A stretch of 64,000 nucleotides of DNA from an uncultured Clostridia bacterium (GCA_944383465.1 CALWPQ010000025.1:87469-151468); one strand, 5' to 3'. Positions 25,752-35,845 are shown, numbered from the stretch's first letter. The notes: a model not told the origin generated them from the sequence alone. Translations and numbers: made by a program.

Positions 25752-25808
25752 GACTAAGCTCTATAGCTCAAAGCCTTTACCTATAAACCTATATACCTAT
25801 AAAATTTA

Positions 25809-25834
25809 TGAAGCCACAGCTTAGTGTGGCTTCA
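25809..25834 (-). terminator. Terminator of the penicillin-binding protein gene (minus strand)
   Basis: TGAAGCCACA (25809-25818) and its complement (25825-25834) form a perfect 10-bp stem. On the minus strand TAAATTTTAT follows. It lies just beyond the PBP stop codon. Confidence 0.8.
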
Positions 25835-25857
25835 TTTAATTGCTGTTTATTTTTTGC

Positions 25858-28857
25858 CTATAACCAGTCTGGAGGCGGCTGTTCAACGACGGGAGAGGTT
25901 TGCGTATTACCGGAGCTGTCAGTATTGCCGTCAGTAGATGTGTTGCCATCCGTATTGCCGTTATTTTCATCACCCCACGGATTACTGTCGATTACAGGTG
26001 GGTCTGTAATATCAGGATCCAAGAGATCTTCCGGGTCATCCATTATGATATCGTCTCCGCCGACGGCATCGCCGCTGCCGCCGTAAGCCGGGTCAATAGG
26101 GTATGTTCCCGGATCAGGATTGTGCAGCTGGCAATAGTAATGCGGCAGCTCGTATTCTATATCACCCACAACAGGATTTACGGCATAAGGACGCATAACT
26201 CCAAATCGCGAATATGTTGACGGGCAGAGAGGCGTTGCCAGATATCCTGTATACGAGCAGGCTGTAACAGTTTTGTGTACATTATCGTATTCCGTCGGCT
26301 CAGTACCTTTTATGAAATATTCCCAGCGGATTGTTCCGCGCGTATCAGCCCGTGAAAGGTCTGTCGGCAGCAGTCCGCTCTTCGTATCTATTTCGAGGGC
26401 AATTACATTTTCAGGCTGTGAAGGGTAAGTGCCGGTAGGAATATTTGCGCATACCTGACTCATAATTTTGCGCCATACAGAAGTTGCTGCAGCAGAGCCT
26501 CTGGTGAGCTCAATATTTACATCGTTTCCGATCCATACTGCCGCTGCATACTGCGGAGTAAAGCCTACAAACCAGGCATCGTAATTATCGGTTGTGGTAC
26601 CGGTCTTACCGGCTACAGGCTGATTGCTGAGTGCGGCACCGCTTCCGAGGCCTTCTGTAACGACTGAGCGGAGTATATCCGTCATAATAAACGCCACGCC
26701 CGGATCGACAACGTCTTCGCTGTACGATACCTTTTCCAGTATTGTTTCGCCATGCTTATTGGTAACGGTAGTATAGGCAGCAGGTTCAACATAGACGCCG
26801 CCATTGGCGTAGACTCCGTAAGCCGCTGCCATTTCGAGAGGTGAAACACCATTTGACATACCTCCGAGTGCAAGTGCGGCGGCGTTCATATCATTGGTAT
26901 CGCCGTCGCGCACTATCGTCGTGATGCCGAGGTTTTCGCCATAGTCGGCGGCGTATTCGACACCGACCTGCTGGAGTACCTTTACAGCGTTGACGTTCAC
27001 GGACTGCTGTACGGAAGTCCGCAAGGTGTAGAGGCCGCGGAAACCTGAATACCAGTTCTTAGGCCACTGTCTGCCGCCCGAAATCATAGGAGAATCGTCG
27101 ATGACAGAGGCGGCTGTAAAGTATGTGCCATATAAATTTTCTATCTCGTTTCCGTTGTTGTCATAAGTTATGAACGTAGGCGTACTGCCGCCGTTCATTA
27201 TTTCGAGACTCTGCTGGAGTGCCGCTCCGTATACGGTAATCGGCTTGATTGAGGAGCCTGGCTGACGTGGATTTACAGCTCTGTTAAAGAGCTTTACGCC
27301 GACAGTGTTTCTGCCGCCCGCCATAGCTTTTATCTGTCCGGTCTTGTAATCGAGGATGACCATTGCAGACTGTGGCTGCACTACGCGCTGCTTGAGCGAA
27401 TAGTGCTGGGCGTCAACGAAAAGATTGCCGTTTTCATCTGTTCTTATATAATTTGCGTAGTCGCTGTTTTCAAACATCTTAGCGCTGATAATGGCATTTT
27501 TCTCACTATCGCGCGATTTATACTGCTGCGGTATGAGTATCGTGCCTCCTTGAATGCTGTAAAATACATCGTCTTCTATTATATATAGGTTTTTAAATTC
27601 TATTGACACATCGCTGTTTCCCTGGACAGTTGTCTGATAGAAGTTTAGACGCTTGCCGGTGTACAGCTTGAGGTCGCCGTTTGAAAGCCATTCATATTCG
27701 TCAGGAGCGAAGTAGAAACGTCCTTCTTGGTCAAAGAAATTGTTATAGTTATATAAAAGTATGTTGCCGTTTTTTCCGAGAACATTGCCATCGGCATCGC
27801 GGGAAAGGTTGGCTACCCCAGGGAAATTAGCGTTGTTTGAAAATTCGGTATCGACGATTTTCTGCATGCTGGTATTCATTGTGGTATAAATCTGGAGACC
27901 GCCGGTATAAACCTTATCGCGTGCTTCGGAATAATCAATATTGTTTTCCGCAGCATAGTCCTGTATTACCTGTTCGATGGCGTAGTCTGAGAAATACGAT
28001 GAGATTTCCGTGAGACTGCTGATATTCGGGTTGATGTGGTCGAGAAGATTTTCGGCAAGCGCTGCGTCGCGCTCTTCTTCAGTAATCATTCCCTGTTCAC
28101 ACATATTTTTAAGTGTCAGATTTCTTCTGCTTTCGGAAGCATCTCCGTTATAGACGTAGGTGTAGTCGCTGCCTTCATATATTATGATATCTTTTTCGGG
28201 GTCGACATCCTCAGGATTGTATTTCTTTATGAGCGCGAACTTTGTCGGCGCTTTTGGAAGAGCTGCGAGAGCAGCGCATTCAATGAGATCAAGCTCGCCT
28301 ACATCTTTTGAGAAATATGACTGTGCAGCTGCCTGTACGCCATATGAGTCAAAACCAAGGTTGATGGTATTGAGGTAGGCTTCGATAATCAGCTCCTTGG
28401 AAAGGGCGTTTTCTATGAGCACCGAGTAGTATGCTTCGGCTATCTTTCTTTCGAGGGAGCGGACTTCGCGTGATTCTGTTAGATAAACATTTCTGGCGAG
28501 CTGCTGGGTAATTGTGCTTGTACCGCTTATTTGACCGCCAGAAACTATGGCGTCTCGTATAGCGCCAAATATTCTTATGATATTAAAGCCATTGTGATCC
28601 CAGAATGTCTTATCCTCGATGGCGATGAACGCATTGACGAGGTTATCCGGGAGATCCTCGAATTCGATGTTGGTGCGCGTTTCACCGCTGCCGACGGTGG
28701 CGATGATATTGCCTTCGTCATCGTAGAGCACTGAACTTTCGGAAAGCATCGAGTAGATGTTATCCGGGTTTATTTCCGGTGCTTTGATGATGACAACCGC
28801 GGCGTATGCGCCGACTATGAGCACCATAACGAGAAATATGCATGCGAAGAGACGCAC
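25858..28857 (-). CDS. Class A penicillin-binding protein (PBP1A), main part
   Basis: About 1000 codons are open in this frame. A membrane anchor (FACIFLVMVLIVGAYAAVVI) is followed by the GT51 transglycosylase domain (IEDKTFWDHNGFN, TITQQLARN) and the transpeptidase domain with SSIKP (SxxK), SVN (SxN) and KTGTT (KTG). A Thr/Gly/Asn-rich C-terminal tail follows. The protein makes peptidoglycan strands and cross-links them at the membrane surface. There is no ribosome site before GTG 28857. Instead the upstream reading frame (28905-29362) encodes the expected cytoplasmic N-terminus ending in Lys-rich residues, one base out of frame, with the break in an A9 tract. The real gene is therefore probably 25858-29362. 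Confidence 0.85.
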   Translation of the reverse strand: MRLFACIFLVMVLIVGAYAAVVIIKAPEINPDNIYSMLSESSVLYDDEGNIIATVGSGETRTNIEFEDLPDNLVNAFIAIEDKTFWDHNGFNIIRIFGAIRDAIVSGGQISGTSTITQQLARNVYLTESREVRSLERKIAEAYYSVLIENALSKELIIEAYLNTINLGFDSYGVQAAAQSYFSKDVGELDLIECAALAALPKAPTKFALIKKYNPEDVDPEKDIIIYEGSDYTYVYNGDASESRRNLTLKNMCEQGMITEEERDAALAENLLDHINPNISSLTEISSYFSDYAIEQVIQDYAAENNIDYSEARDKVYTGGLQIYTTMNTSMQKIVDTEFSNNANFPGVANLSRDADGNVLGKNGNILLYNYNNFFDQEGRFYFAPDEYEWLSNGDLKLYTGKRLNFYQTTVQGNSDVSIEFKNLYIIEDDVFYSIQGGTILIPQQYKSRDSEKNAIISAKMFENSDYANYIRTDENGNLFVDAQHYSLKQRVVQPQSAMVILDYKTGQIKAMAGGRNTVGVKLFNRAVNPRQPGSSIKPITVYGAALQQSLEIMNGGSTPTFITYDNNGNEIENLYGTYFTAASVIDDSPMISGGRQWPKNWYSGFRGLYTLRTSVQQSVNVNAVKVLQQVGVEYAADYGENLGITTIVRDGDTNDMNAAALALGGMSNGVSPLEMAAAYGVYANGGVYVEPAAYTTVTNKHGETILEKVSYSEDVVDPGVAFIMTDILRSVVTEGLGSGAALSNQPVAGKTGTTTDNYDAWFVGFTPQYAAAVWIGNDVNIELTRGSAAATSVWRKIMSQVCANIPTGTYPSQPENVIALEIDTKSGLLPTDLSRADTRGTIRWEYFIKGTEPTEYDNVHKTVTACSYTGYLATPLCPSTYSRFGVMRPYAVNPVVGDIEYELPHYYCQLHNPDPGTYPIDPAYGGSGDAVGGDDIIMDDPEDLLDPDITDPPVIDSNPWGDENNGNTDGNTSTDGNTDSSGNTQTSPVVEQPPPDWL

Positions 28858-28904
28858 GAGCTTCTTTACATTGATCCTGTATTTCTTTTTTCTTCTTTTT
28901 TTTT

Positions 28905-29362
28905 CCGGTCATTGAACTTCCTACTGCTGAGTTTTCCGCACTTTCGGAGTTGTCTTCATCTACGAGAAACTCTTCTTTTGCCTTTCTGGAAATTTTGGAG
29001 AAGAGAACTTCACATTTTTCCGAGATGCTCGAGGCAATACCGGAAAATCTGTTGCGCTGTTTGCGCAGTTCTTTTTCCTCGGCGAGCCTTTCGCTCCTTG
29101 TCTTCCTTTTTTGAGCATCAGTGCTGCTTAAAAATTCTGCGATAGCTTCTTCCTTTAATATATCGGCGTCGGCAGCGCTTTTCACGGAATTATTCTCTGA
29201 AAGCGCGTCAGTGTGTTTATTACCGCTGCCGGCAGTGTCGTCTTTGTTAAGTCCTTCGGCAATTTCGTCAAACTGAGCGAAAAAGTCGTCGATTTCATTC
29301 GACTCGGAGAAAAACTTGTCATTATTTTCACCTGATTTGTCGTTTCTGTAATCGTCACTCAA
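28905..29362 (-). CDS. N-terminal cytoplasmic segment of the same PBP, separated by a frameshift
   Basis: From TTG 29362 (AGGTGATAA at 29373-29365 before it) a Ser/Asp/Glu-rich, disordered segment of about 150 residues runs to SAVGSSMTGKKK, where the A9 tract (28896-28904 as T9 on the plus strand) begins. Read without a shift, the frame continues out of phase to 28760 as unrelated sequence. With one A removed it joins KKRRKKKYRINVKKLVRLF and runs into the membrane anchor of the PBP. This is either a sequencing/assembly error, a slippage site or a mutation. Confidence 0.6.
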
Positions 29363-29415
29363 AATTATCACCTGCCTTGAAAATTGTAGTAAATGCCTAA
29401 TGATATACAAACTAT

Positions 29416-29424
29416 ATTATACCA
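29416..29424 (-). promoter_or_regulatory. Extended -10 promoter of the PBP gene
   Basis: On the minus strand TGGTATAAT fits the extended -10 (TGnTATAAT). It lies 54 bases before TTG 29362. The -35 is poor. Confidence 0.5.
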
Positions 29425-29622
29425 TATATAGTATTGAAAAAAAATAGAAATTCTCTTTCATAATTATTAACGAATTCTTACTTTTTTAGACCGCTGCGAA
29501 TAAGAAGGAAAAGTCTCCGGCATCTTTATCAGCATCGTCCGCCTTTAATATTGTGCTAAAGGGTTTTTTATAGAGGGCGATAACGGCAAAAGAATTCTTT
29601 AATATATTTGACGAATTTGTTG

Positions 29623-29651
29623 TTGAAAAGTTCCTTTATATGGAATATAAT
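29623..29651 (+). promoter_or_regulatory. Sigma-A promoter of comEC
   Basis: TTGAAA (29623-29628), a 17-base spacer and a perfect TATAAT (29646-29651), 48 bases before the comEC start. The 336 bases between the PBP and comEC hold this promoter and the PBP promoter; no gene is seen. Confidence 0.7.
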
Positions 29652-29698
29652 AGAAAAAAAGGGATAAATTAGAATAAAAGGGCTGGAGAGAGAATAGA

Positions 29699-32284
29699 AT
29701 GAGGCGACCTGTAGTACCTATATGCGGCGGTTTTGTTTCGGGGGCTGCCATCGCATATTTTTTGATAGCTAAATACGATAATGAAGTGGTAAAGTGCATT
29801 TATGCCGTGCTGATAACGGGAATAGCATCAGCGGGAGCCGCAGGCGCGTTAAAACTTCGCATTGCTTTGTGCAGGAGAAAAGGCGCGCGCAAGTGCGGCT
29901 TCTGGAAAGAATTTGACGGTCATGCGCCTGTTTGGCGGAAATTTTGCTTTAATGCAGGAATATCCGCGCGTATACAGAGCGCAATGCTTTACTTAAAAAC
30001 GACGGCGCGTGTGCCGATTATTCTGTTTGCTGCGGCATTTATATTGTCGGCGGCACTTATGCACGCGGAAAACGGGAGACAGGGAAGCCTTGAAAAAAAT
30101 GTCGGAAGCGTATGCGATATAAGAGGTGTAGTGCTTCGTGCAGAGGAAAAAGAAATGGGTGAAAGGTACAAGCTGCTCGTTCGCACGGATGAGGGTGAGA
30201 AAACACTGGTTACTGTTAGCGGCGGGCAGTTTGCGGGGGATTCTGAAAATTGCGAGGATAAATTGCAGGGAAATAAGCATAATGCAGAAGATGCATCGAT
30301 CCTGCCTGAAACAAGGCCCTTGCTGCGCGAACTCGTTGGCTGCCGCATAAGTCTGCGCGCTTATGTAGAATTTCCGCAGGGAAGGCGCAATCCCAAATGT
30401 TTTGATTACAGGCTGTATCTTAAGAGCCGCGGCGTGAAGACAGTAGTAAGTGCGAAGGCAGCGCAGATAAAATTAGAGGAGACTCCGAAAACGCTCGGTG
30501 CCAAATATCTGCATAAGATATCGGAATTCAAAGGCGGATTCAGCGAAAAGCTTATGCAAAATATAGATAAAAAAAGTGCGGCTCTGCTTCTCGGTATGCT
30601 TTTCGGAGAAAAAGAATTGATAGAAGATGATACATATACGATTTACCGCCAAAACGGTACAGCGCATGTGCTTGCGGTAAGCGGCCTGCATGTAGGTGCA
30701 CTTTACGCCTGCGTATCAAAACTCGTGCGGAAAAGAGGGAGCATAGCGGTAAACGCGCTGATGGCGGCAGTGCTCTTAACATATGCGGCGCTGGCAGGAT
30801 TTTCACCTTCGGTTACAAGAGCTGCCGCAATGATATTCATACATATTATTGCAGATATGCTGCACCGCCGTTATGATATGCTGTCGGCTGCTTGCCTGTG
30901 TATAATAATAAATATGGTAAAAAATCCATTTGTTTTGTTTGATACGGGCTTTCAGCTTTCATATACGGCGGTAATAGCTATAGCCATTTTAGGCTCTGCG
31001 GCGAAGCTTATGCCTTATGGGGGCGCGCTGTCATTTCTTTCGGTGCAGCTCGGTACTGTGCCGCTGACGGCATATATATTTAACTATTTTTCGCTGGGGA
31101 GCTTTATTGTAAATATACCTGTAATACTCATCGCAGGTGTGACGGTACCATGCGGCATGCTTGCGTTTGCCGTGCATAATATCAGCAATACGCTCTTTGT
31201 ACTTGCGGCACAGATGGCTTCTATCCTCTGTGATTTTATGACTTATATAAATGAGCTTGCATATATGGACGGACACTTGACTTTCGATACTGTGAGCCCG
31301 GGCATTGCTTTGATGATAATTTATTATGGCATAGTGCTCGGGGGATTTTCCGAAATGGCTCTTGTATGGTATGCCAGGCGCAGCACGAGAAAGATTGCGG
31401 CAGCAACGGTACTTATCGTGCTCATCGGGTTTGCCGCCGGCGCATTTGCGGACGACGGCTTTTCAAAGACCGGTATCGTATTCGTCGATGTTGGGCAGGG
31501 CGACTGCCTGCATATAAAGAGCGGCAGCAGGCATTATCTTATTGACGGCGGTGGATCTTTATCGTATGATGTCGGAGAAAACACGCTGAAACCGTATCTT
31601 CTGAAAAACGGTGTGCGCAAAGTGGAGGCAGCTTTCGTGAGCCATCTTCACACTGATCATTACAGAGGAATAGCATCTCTATGCAGGCGCGGTATGGTCA
31701 GATATTTATGTACATATGAAGGAAACAGAAGCAGAGAAAAAGAGATACTTGCTGAAACGGGACTTATGCCTGAACGGATAATTTATATAAAGGCAGGCGA
31801 TCGGATATCGCTTGCGGGAGACGGCAGCGTTACGGTGCTGAGTCCCGCAAGCCGGGAAGATGTCACGGGATATCAAGAAAATAATGACGATGAAAATAAA
31901 AACTCGCTGATAATGCGCGTAGAATGCGGAGGCATTTCAGTGCTTATGAACGGTGATATATCGGCGGAAGCGGAAATGGAGCTTGTCAGAAAATTCACAA
32001 GCAAGGACGGTGCGTCCGCAGGGTTACTTGAATGCGATATATTAAAAGCTGCACATCACGGCAGCAAGTACAGCAGCTGCGACGAATTTGTAGAAGCAGT
32101 GCAGCCTGAAATAATGATGTTTCAGGTTGGCAGTAATAATTACGGGCATCCGGATAAAAGTTTAATTGAAAAATGCCTTAAAAAAGGTATAATGGTATAT
32201 AGAAACGACACTGACGGTGCTGTAGGCTTTTACCGCGAAAGGAGAACAAACAGCATAAAAGCGCTTGCGGTACGAAAGGATTAA
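29699..32284 (+). CDS. comEC: DNA internalization/competence protein ComEC/Rec2
   Basis: 861 residues. A soluble N-terminal region (about 130-260, OB-fold type) lies between membrane segments. The Competence domain follows (about 300-570, many membrane segments; KSAALLLGMLFGEKE and HVLAVSGLHVG). The C-terminal metallo-beta-lactamase domain has SHLHTDHYRG and AAHHGSKYS. ComEC is the channel that takes single-stranded DNA into the cytoplasm; the C-terminal domain may be the nuclease degrading the second strand. No other competence genes are in the window. holA follows after 8 bases, a common Firmicutes pairing. Confidence 0.93.
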   Translation: MRRPVVPICGGFVSGAAIAYFLIAKYDNEVVKCIYAVLITGIASAGAAGALKLRIALCRRKGARKCGFWKEFDGHAPVWRKFCFNAGISARIQSAMLYLKTTARVPIILFAAAFILSAALMHAENGRQGSLEKNVGSVCDIRGVVLRAEEKEMGERYKLLVRTDEGEKTLVTVSGGQFAGDSENCEDKLQGNKHNAEDASILPETRPLLRELVGCRISLRAYVEFPQGRRNPKCFDYRLYLKSRGVKTVVSAKAAQIKLEETPKTLGAKYLHKISEFKGGFSEKLMQNIDKKSAALLLGMLFGEKELIEDDTYTIYRQNGTAHVLAVSGLHVGALYACVSKLVRKRGSIAVNALMAAVLLTYAALAGFSPSVTRAAAMIFIHIIADMLHRRYDMLSAACLCIIINMVKNPFVLFDTGFQLSYTAVIAIAILGSAAKLMPYGGALSFLSVQLGTVPLTAYIFNYFSLGSFIVNIPVILIAGVTVPCGMLAFAVHNISNTLFVLAAQMASILCDFMTYINELAYMDGHLTFDTVSPGIALMIIYYGIVLGGFSEMALVWYARRSTRKIAAATVLIVLIGFAAGAFADDGFSKTGIVFVDVGQGDCLHIKSGSRHYLIDGGGSLSYDVGENTLKPYLLKNGVRKVEAAFVSHLHTDHYRGIASLCRRGMVRYLCTYEGNRSREKEILAETGLMPERIIYIKAGDRISLAGDGSVTVLSPASREDVTGYQENNDDENKNSLIMRVECGGISVLMNGDISAEAEMELVRKFTSKDGASAGLLECDILKAAHHGSKYSSCDEFVEAVQPEIMMFQVGSNNYGHPDKSLIEKCLKKGIMVYRNDTDGAVGFYRERRTNSIKALAVRKD

Positions 32285-32292
32285 GACTTTAT

Positions 32293-33354
32293 ATGGCATA
32301 TCAAAAATCAAGATCGAGCAAGAAAGAGCATGCTTTTAAGAGAATTGCGAGAGATGTAAAAGCAGGCGAAATACCGCCTGTTGTTTTGCTGTGCGGAAAA
32401 GAGCAGTATCTTGCAGCCTGGGGAGCGGAGCTTATAGAAAACAGATTTGTAAATCCGGCTGCAAAAGCGCTTGACTTAGTGCGTTTTGCGGACGATACAG
32501 TGACGGTAACAGGCATTATAGAGGCGTGCGAAACCCTGAGTATGTTTTCCGAACGAAGAGTTATCGTAGTTTCTGACTTTGCGCCGCTTGAAGGTGCGCG
32601 GCTCAAGGGCTTTTCGGACGATGACGAAGCGCATCTTGCAGAATATATAAAGGACATACCCGAAAGCGCCGTGCTCATATTTACATGCGTTATCCCTGAT
32701 AGAAGGAGAAAGCTTTATAAAGCATGCAGCGAGATTGGAGCTGTGTACGAGTTTGATACGCTGTCAGAAAGCGATCTTATTAAATTTATAATAAAGAGGA
32801 TAAAACTTGCGGGAAAGACCTGCCAAGCAAATGTTATAGAAGAATTCATAGAAAACAGCGGATATTATAATAAGGAAACAGATTACACGCTGTATAATCT
32901 GGAAAATGACCTCAAGAAAATAATAGCGTATGCGGCGGACGATGAAATAATTATGCAGGATGTGCTGTCTGTTATATCAGGAAGCCTTGAAACATATATA
33001 TTTGCACTCATAGACAGCATCAGCACGGGAAAAAAAGGTGAGGCCTATAAACTGCTTTATAATATATTGAGCGGCGGTGAGAGCATATACAGGGTGCTCT
33101 CGATGATAGTATCGCAGTATGAACTTATTCTCGAGGTTAAAGAGCTTAAAGAAGCAGGGTTCGGAAAGGATGAGATAGTTAAAACTCTCGGCGTGCATGA
33201 ATTCAGGGTCAAAAAAGCGATAGGCTTTGCCAATAAATATTCGTCGGCTGCACTGCGCAGCATTCTCATTTCGGCATATGATACTGATAAAAATATCAAG
33301 AGCGGACTTATTACTCAGGATCTTGCACTGGAAATGCTCATTGCTTCAATATAA
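32293..33354 (+). CDS. holA: DNA polymerase III delta subunit
   Basis: 353 residues, normal length. The N-terminal AAA-type ATPase-like domain begins VVLLCGKEQYLAAWGAELI (degenerate P-loop), and the segment SISTGKKGEAYKLLYNILSGGES starts the C-terminal collar region, as in HolA. It is the clamp-opening wrench of the clamp loader. The gene directly follows comEC, the common order comEC-holA. rpsT, usually next, is absent. Confidence 0.9.
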   Translation: MAYQKSRSSKKEHAFKRIARDVKAGEIPPVVLLCGKEQYLAAWGAELIENRFVNPAAKALDLVRFADDTVTVTGIIEACETLSMFSERRVIVVSDFAPLEGARLKGFSDDDEAHLAEYIKDIPESAVLIFTCVIPDRRRKLYKACSEIGAVYEFDTLSESDLIKFIIKRIKLAGKTCQANVIEEFIENSGYYNKETDYTLYNLENDLKKIIAYAADDEIIMQDVLSVISGSLETYIFALIDSISTGKKGEAYKLLYNILSGGESIYRVLSMIVSQYELILEVKELKEAGFGKDEIVKTLGVHEFRVKKAIGFANKYSSAALRSILISAYDTDKNIKSGLITQDLALEMLIASI

Positions 33355-33396
33355 AGCTCTTATAAAAAATGTAAATCGAAAAAAAGGACGATAATT

Positions 33397-33426
33397 GTTG
33401 AATTTTTGTCAATAATGCTATATGAT
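33397..33426 (+). promoter_or_regulatory. Candidate promoter of nfnAB
   Basis: TTGAAT near 33397-33402 and TATGAT near 33420-33426, spaced by about 17 bases. The exact position is uncertain by one base. Confidence 0.35.
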
Positions 33427-33491
33427 AGAATATAGACCAATAAAGCATAAGGTGAAACCTGTGCAAATAAGCATATTCCAGGAGGAAAAGA

Positions 33492-34379
33492 ATGTTTAAA
33501 ATTTTGAAGGCAGAGCAGCTCTCTGCAAATGTATATTTGAAGGTTGTCTACGCTCCGAGAGTAGCAAAGACTTGCGAGCCGGGACAGTTTATCATCGTAA
33601 GACTCGATGAGGTATCAGAACGAATCCCGCTCACTATCTGTGATTACGACCGTGAGAATGGTACGGTTACTATCGTATTCCAGCCTGTAGGTGCATCTAC
33701 TCAGAAGATGGTTGACTTAAAGGAAGGAGATTATTTCGCAGATTTCGTCGGTCCTCTCGGTTGCCCGTCAGAGCTTGTTACGGACGATCTTGAAGAAGTA
33801 AAGAAAAAGAAGATCCTTTTTGTTGCCGGCGGTGTAGGCACAGCGCCTGTATATCCGCAGGTTAAGTGGCTTCATGAGCACGGTATAGATGCTGATGTTA
33901 TCGTAGGTGCAAAGACTAAAGATTTGCTTATATTTGAAGAAGATATGAGAAAGGTTGCTGGTAACCTCTACATATGTACAGATGACGGAAGCTACGGCTT
34001 CAGCGGTATGGTTACAGGAATGATAGAAAAGCTCGTAGAAGAGGGTAAGCAGTACGATCTCTGCGTAGCTATCGGACCTATGATTATGATGAAGTTCGCA
34101 TGCCTCACGACAAAGAAGCTCAATATTCCTACTATCGTAAGCATGAATCCTATTATGGTAGACGGAACAGGAATGTGCGGAGCCTGCCGTGTTATCGTAG
34201 GCGATGAGGTTAAGTTTGCATGCGTAGATGGTCCTGAATTTGACGGACACAAGGTTGATTTCGACCAGGCTATGAAGCGCCAGACGATGTATAAGTCTGA
34301 GGAAGGAAGAGCGGCCCTGAAGCTTCAGGAGGGCGATACGCACCACGGCGGCTGCGGAAATTGCGGAGGTGACAAATAA
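33492..34379 (+). CDS. Sulfide dehydrogenase-like ferredoxin-NAD(P)+ reductase subunit (NfnA-type)
   Basis: 295 residues of the dihydroorotate dehydrogenase electron-transfer/ferredoxin-NADP reductase family. An FAD-binding barrel comes first (GQFIIVRLDEVSERIPLTICDYD), then an NAD-binding domain (FVAGGVGTAPVYPQ) and a C-terminal [2Fe-2S] cluster site (GMCGACRVIVG and following Cys). An odd His/Gly/Cys-rich tail ends in HHGGCGNCGGDK. It pairs with the next gene, overlapping by one base, as NfnAB, which bifurcates NADPH electrons between ferredoxin and NAD+. Similar pairs are annotated as glutamate synthase small-chain partners. Confidence 0.85.
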   Translation: MFKILKAEQLSANVYLKVVYAPRVAKTCEPGQFIIVRLDEVSERIPLTICDYDRENGTVTIVFQPVGASTQKMVDLKEGDYFADFVGPLGCPSELVTDDLEEVKKKKILFVAGGVGTAPVYPQVKWLHEHGIDADVIVGAKTKDLLIFEEDMRKVAGNLYICTDDGSYGFSGMVTGMIEKLVEEGKQYDLCVAIGPMIMMKFACLTTKKLNIPTIVSMNPIMVDGTGMCGACRVIVGDEVKFACVDGPEFDGHKVDFDQAMKRQTMYKSEEGRAALKLQEGDTHHGGCGNCGGDK

Positions 34380-35767
34380 TGGCAGATGCATTGAAGAAAG
34401 TACCTGTAAGAGAACAGGATCCTAAAGTTCGTGCTACGAACTTTGAAGAGGTATGTCTTGGATATAATAAAGATGAAGCGGTAGAAGAAGCTCAGCGCTG
34501 TCTGGGCTGCAAGAATGCAAAGTGCGTAGAGGGCTGTCCTGTAAGCATCAGCATTCCAGATTTTATCGCCAATGTGAAAGAAGGCAAATTTGAGGAAGCT
34601 TATAAAGTAATCAGCGAATCTTCGTCGCTTCCTGCAGTATGTGGTCGTGTCTGCCCGCAGGAAAGCCAGTGCGAAGGAAAGTGCATACGCGGTATTAAGG
34701 GCGAGCCTGTTTCTATCGGTAAGCTTGAGCGTTTTGTAGCTGACTGGGCAAGAGAAAACAACATCAAGCCTGAGCCTCCGAAAGAGAAGCTGGGAAAGAA
34801 GGTTGCTGTAATCGGCTCAGGTCCTGCGGGACTTACTTGTGCTGGAGACCTCGCTAAGCTCGGATATGATGTAACTATTTTTGAAGCGCTGCATAAAGCA
34901 GGCGGAGTACTTGTATACGGTATTCCTGAATTCCGTCTTCCTAAGGACGGCGTAGTGCTTCCTGAGGTTGAAAATGTAAAGTCTCTCGGTGTAAAGGTGG
35001 AGACAGATGTCATCATCGGCAAATCGGTTACTATCGATGAGCTTATGGAAGAAGAGGGCTTCGATGCCGTATTTATCGGCTCGGGCGCAGGCCTTCCTAA
35101 ATTTATGAATATTCCGGGCGAGACTGCCTGTGGAGTATTTTCAGCTAATGAATTTCTCACGAGAAACAATCTTATGAAGGCGTTTGACGATAATTACGAT
35201 ACACCTATTTCAAGAGGCAAGAAAGTCGTTGTTGTAGGCGGCGGAAACGTAGCAATGGACGCTGCTCGTACGGCTCTTCGCCTCGGCGCAGAGGTACACG
35301 TAGTATACAGAAGATCGGAAGAGGAGCTTCCTGCTCGTGTTGAAGAGGTACATCACGCTAAGGAAGAGGGCATCATTTTTGATCTCCTCACAAATCCTGT
35401 GGAAATCTTAGTAGGAGAAGACGGATGGGTAAGCGGTATCCGCTGTATTAAGATGGAACTCGGTGAGCCTGATGCTTCGGGAAGAAGAAGCCCTGTTGAA
35501 ATTCCGGGGTCGGAATTCGATATCGACTGCGATACAGTAATTATGTCGCTTGGCACATCGCCTAACCCTCTTATTTCATCGACTACAAAGGGCCTTGAAA
35601 TTGACAGAAGAAAGTGCATCGTAGCCTCAGAAGATGTCGGTGCTACTTCAAAGGAAGGCGTATTTGCCGGCGGAGATGCTGTGACAGGAGCGGCAACTGT
35701 AATCCTTGCAATGGGAGCAGGCAAGGATGCTGCGCGCGGTATTCATGAATATTTAAGCAAAAAATAA
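34379..35767 (+). CDS. gltA: NfnB/GltA-type NADPH-binding flavoprotein with [4Fe-4S] clusters
   Basis: 462 residues. A Cys-rich N-terminal part (RCLGCKNAKCVEGCPVSISIP and CGRVCPQESQCEGKCIRG) binds two [4Fe-4S] clusters. An FAD-binding Rossmann motif (VAVIGSGPAGLTCAGDLA) follows, and a second nucleotide-binding motif (VVVVGGGNVAMDAARTALRLG) lies in the NADPH domain. There is no glutamate synthase large subunit nearby, so NfnB (bifurcating transhydrogenase) is more likely than a glutamate synthase subunit. It supplies or balances NADPH, NADH and ferredoxin in fermenters. Confidence 0.88.
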   Translation: MADALKKVPVREQDPKVRATNFEEVCLGYNKDEAVEEAQRCLGCKNAKCVEGCPVSISIPDFIANVKEGKFEEAYKVISESSSLPAVCGRVCPQESQCEGKCIRGIKGEPVSIGKLERFVADWARENNIKPEPPKEKLGKKVAVIGSGPAGLTCAGDLAKLGYDVTIFEALHKAGGVLVYGIPEFRLPKDGVVLPEVENVKSLGVKVETDVIIGKSVTIDELMEEEGFDAVFIGSGAGLPKFMNIPGETACGVFSANEFLTRNNLMKAFDDNYDTPISRGKKVVVVGGGNVAMDAARTALRLGAEVHVVYRRSEEELPARVEEVHHAKEEGIIFDLLTNPVEILVGEDGWVSGIRCIKMELGEPDASGRRSPVEIPGSEFDIDCDTVIMSLGTSPNPLISSTTKGLEIDRRKCIVASEDVGATSKEGVFAGGDAVTGAATVILAMGAGKDAARGIHEYLSKK

Positions 35768-35845
35768 GATTTATGCGCTAAATTGTGTGCAAACATAAGT
35801 AAATATGCAGGAAGCGGTGCAGGGCGCCGCAATAAAGCTTATACG

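Noticed and set aside
28760..28904. C-terminal extension of the PBP N-terminal frame
   Set aside because: After the A9 tract it is out of phase with the conserved PBP sequence and encodes nothing recognisable.
33394..33411. A third Rex site (TTGTTGAATTTTTGTCAA) upstream of nfnAB
   Set aside because: Its right half ends in GTCAA instead of ACAA, so the inverted symmetry is poor.
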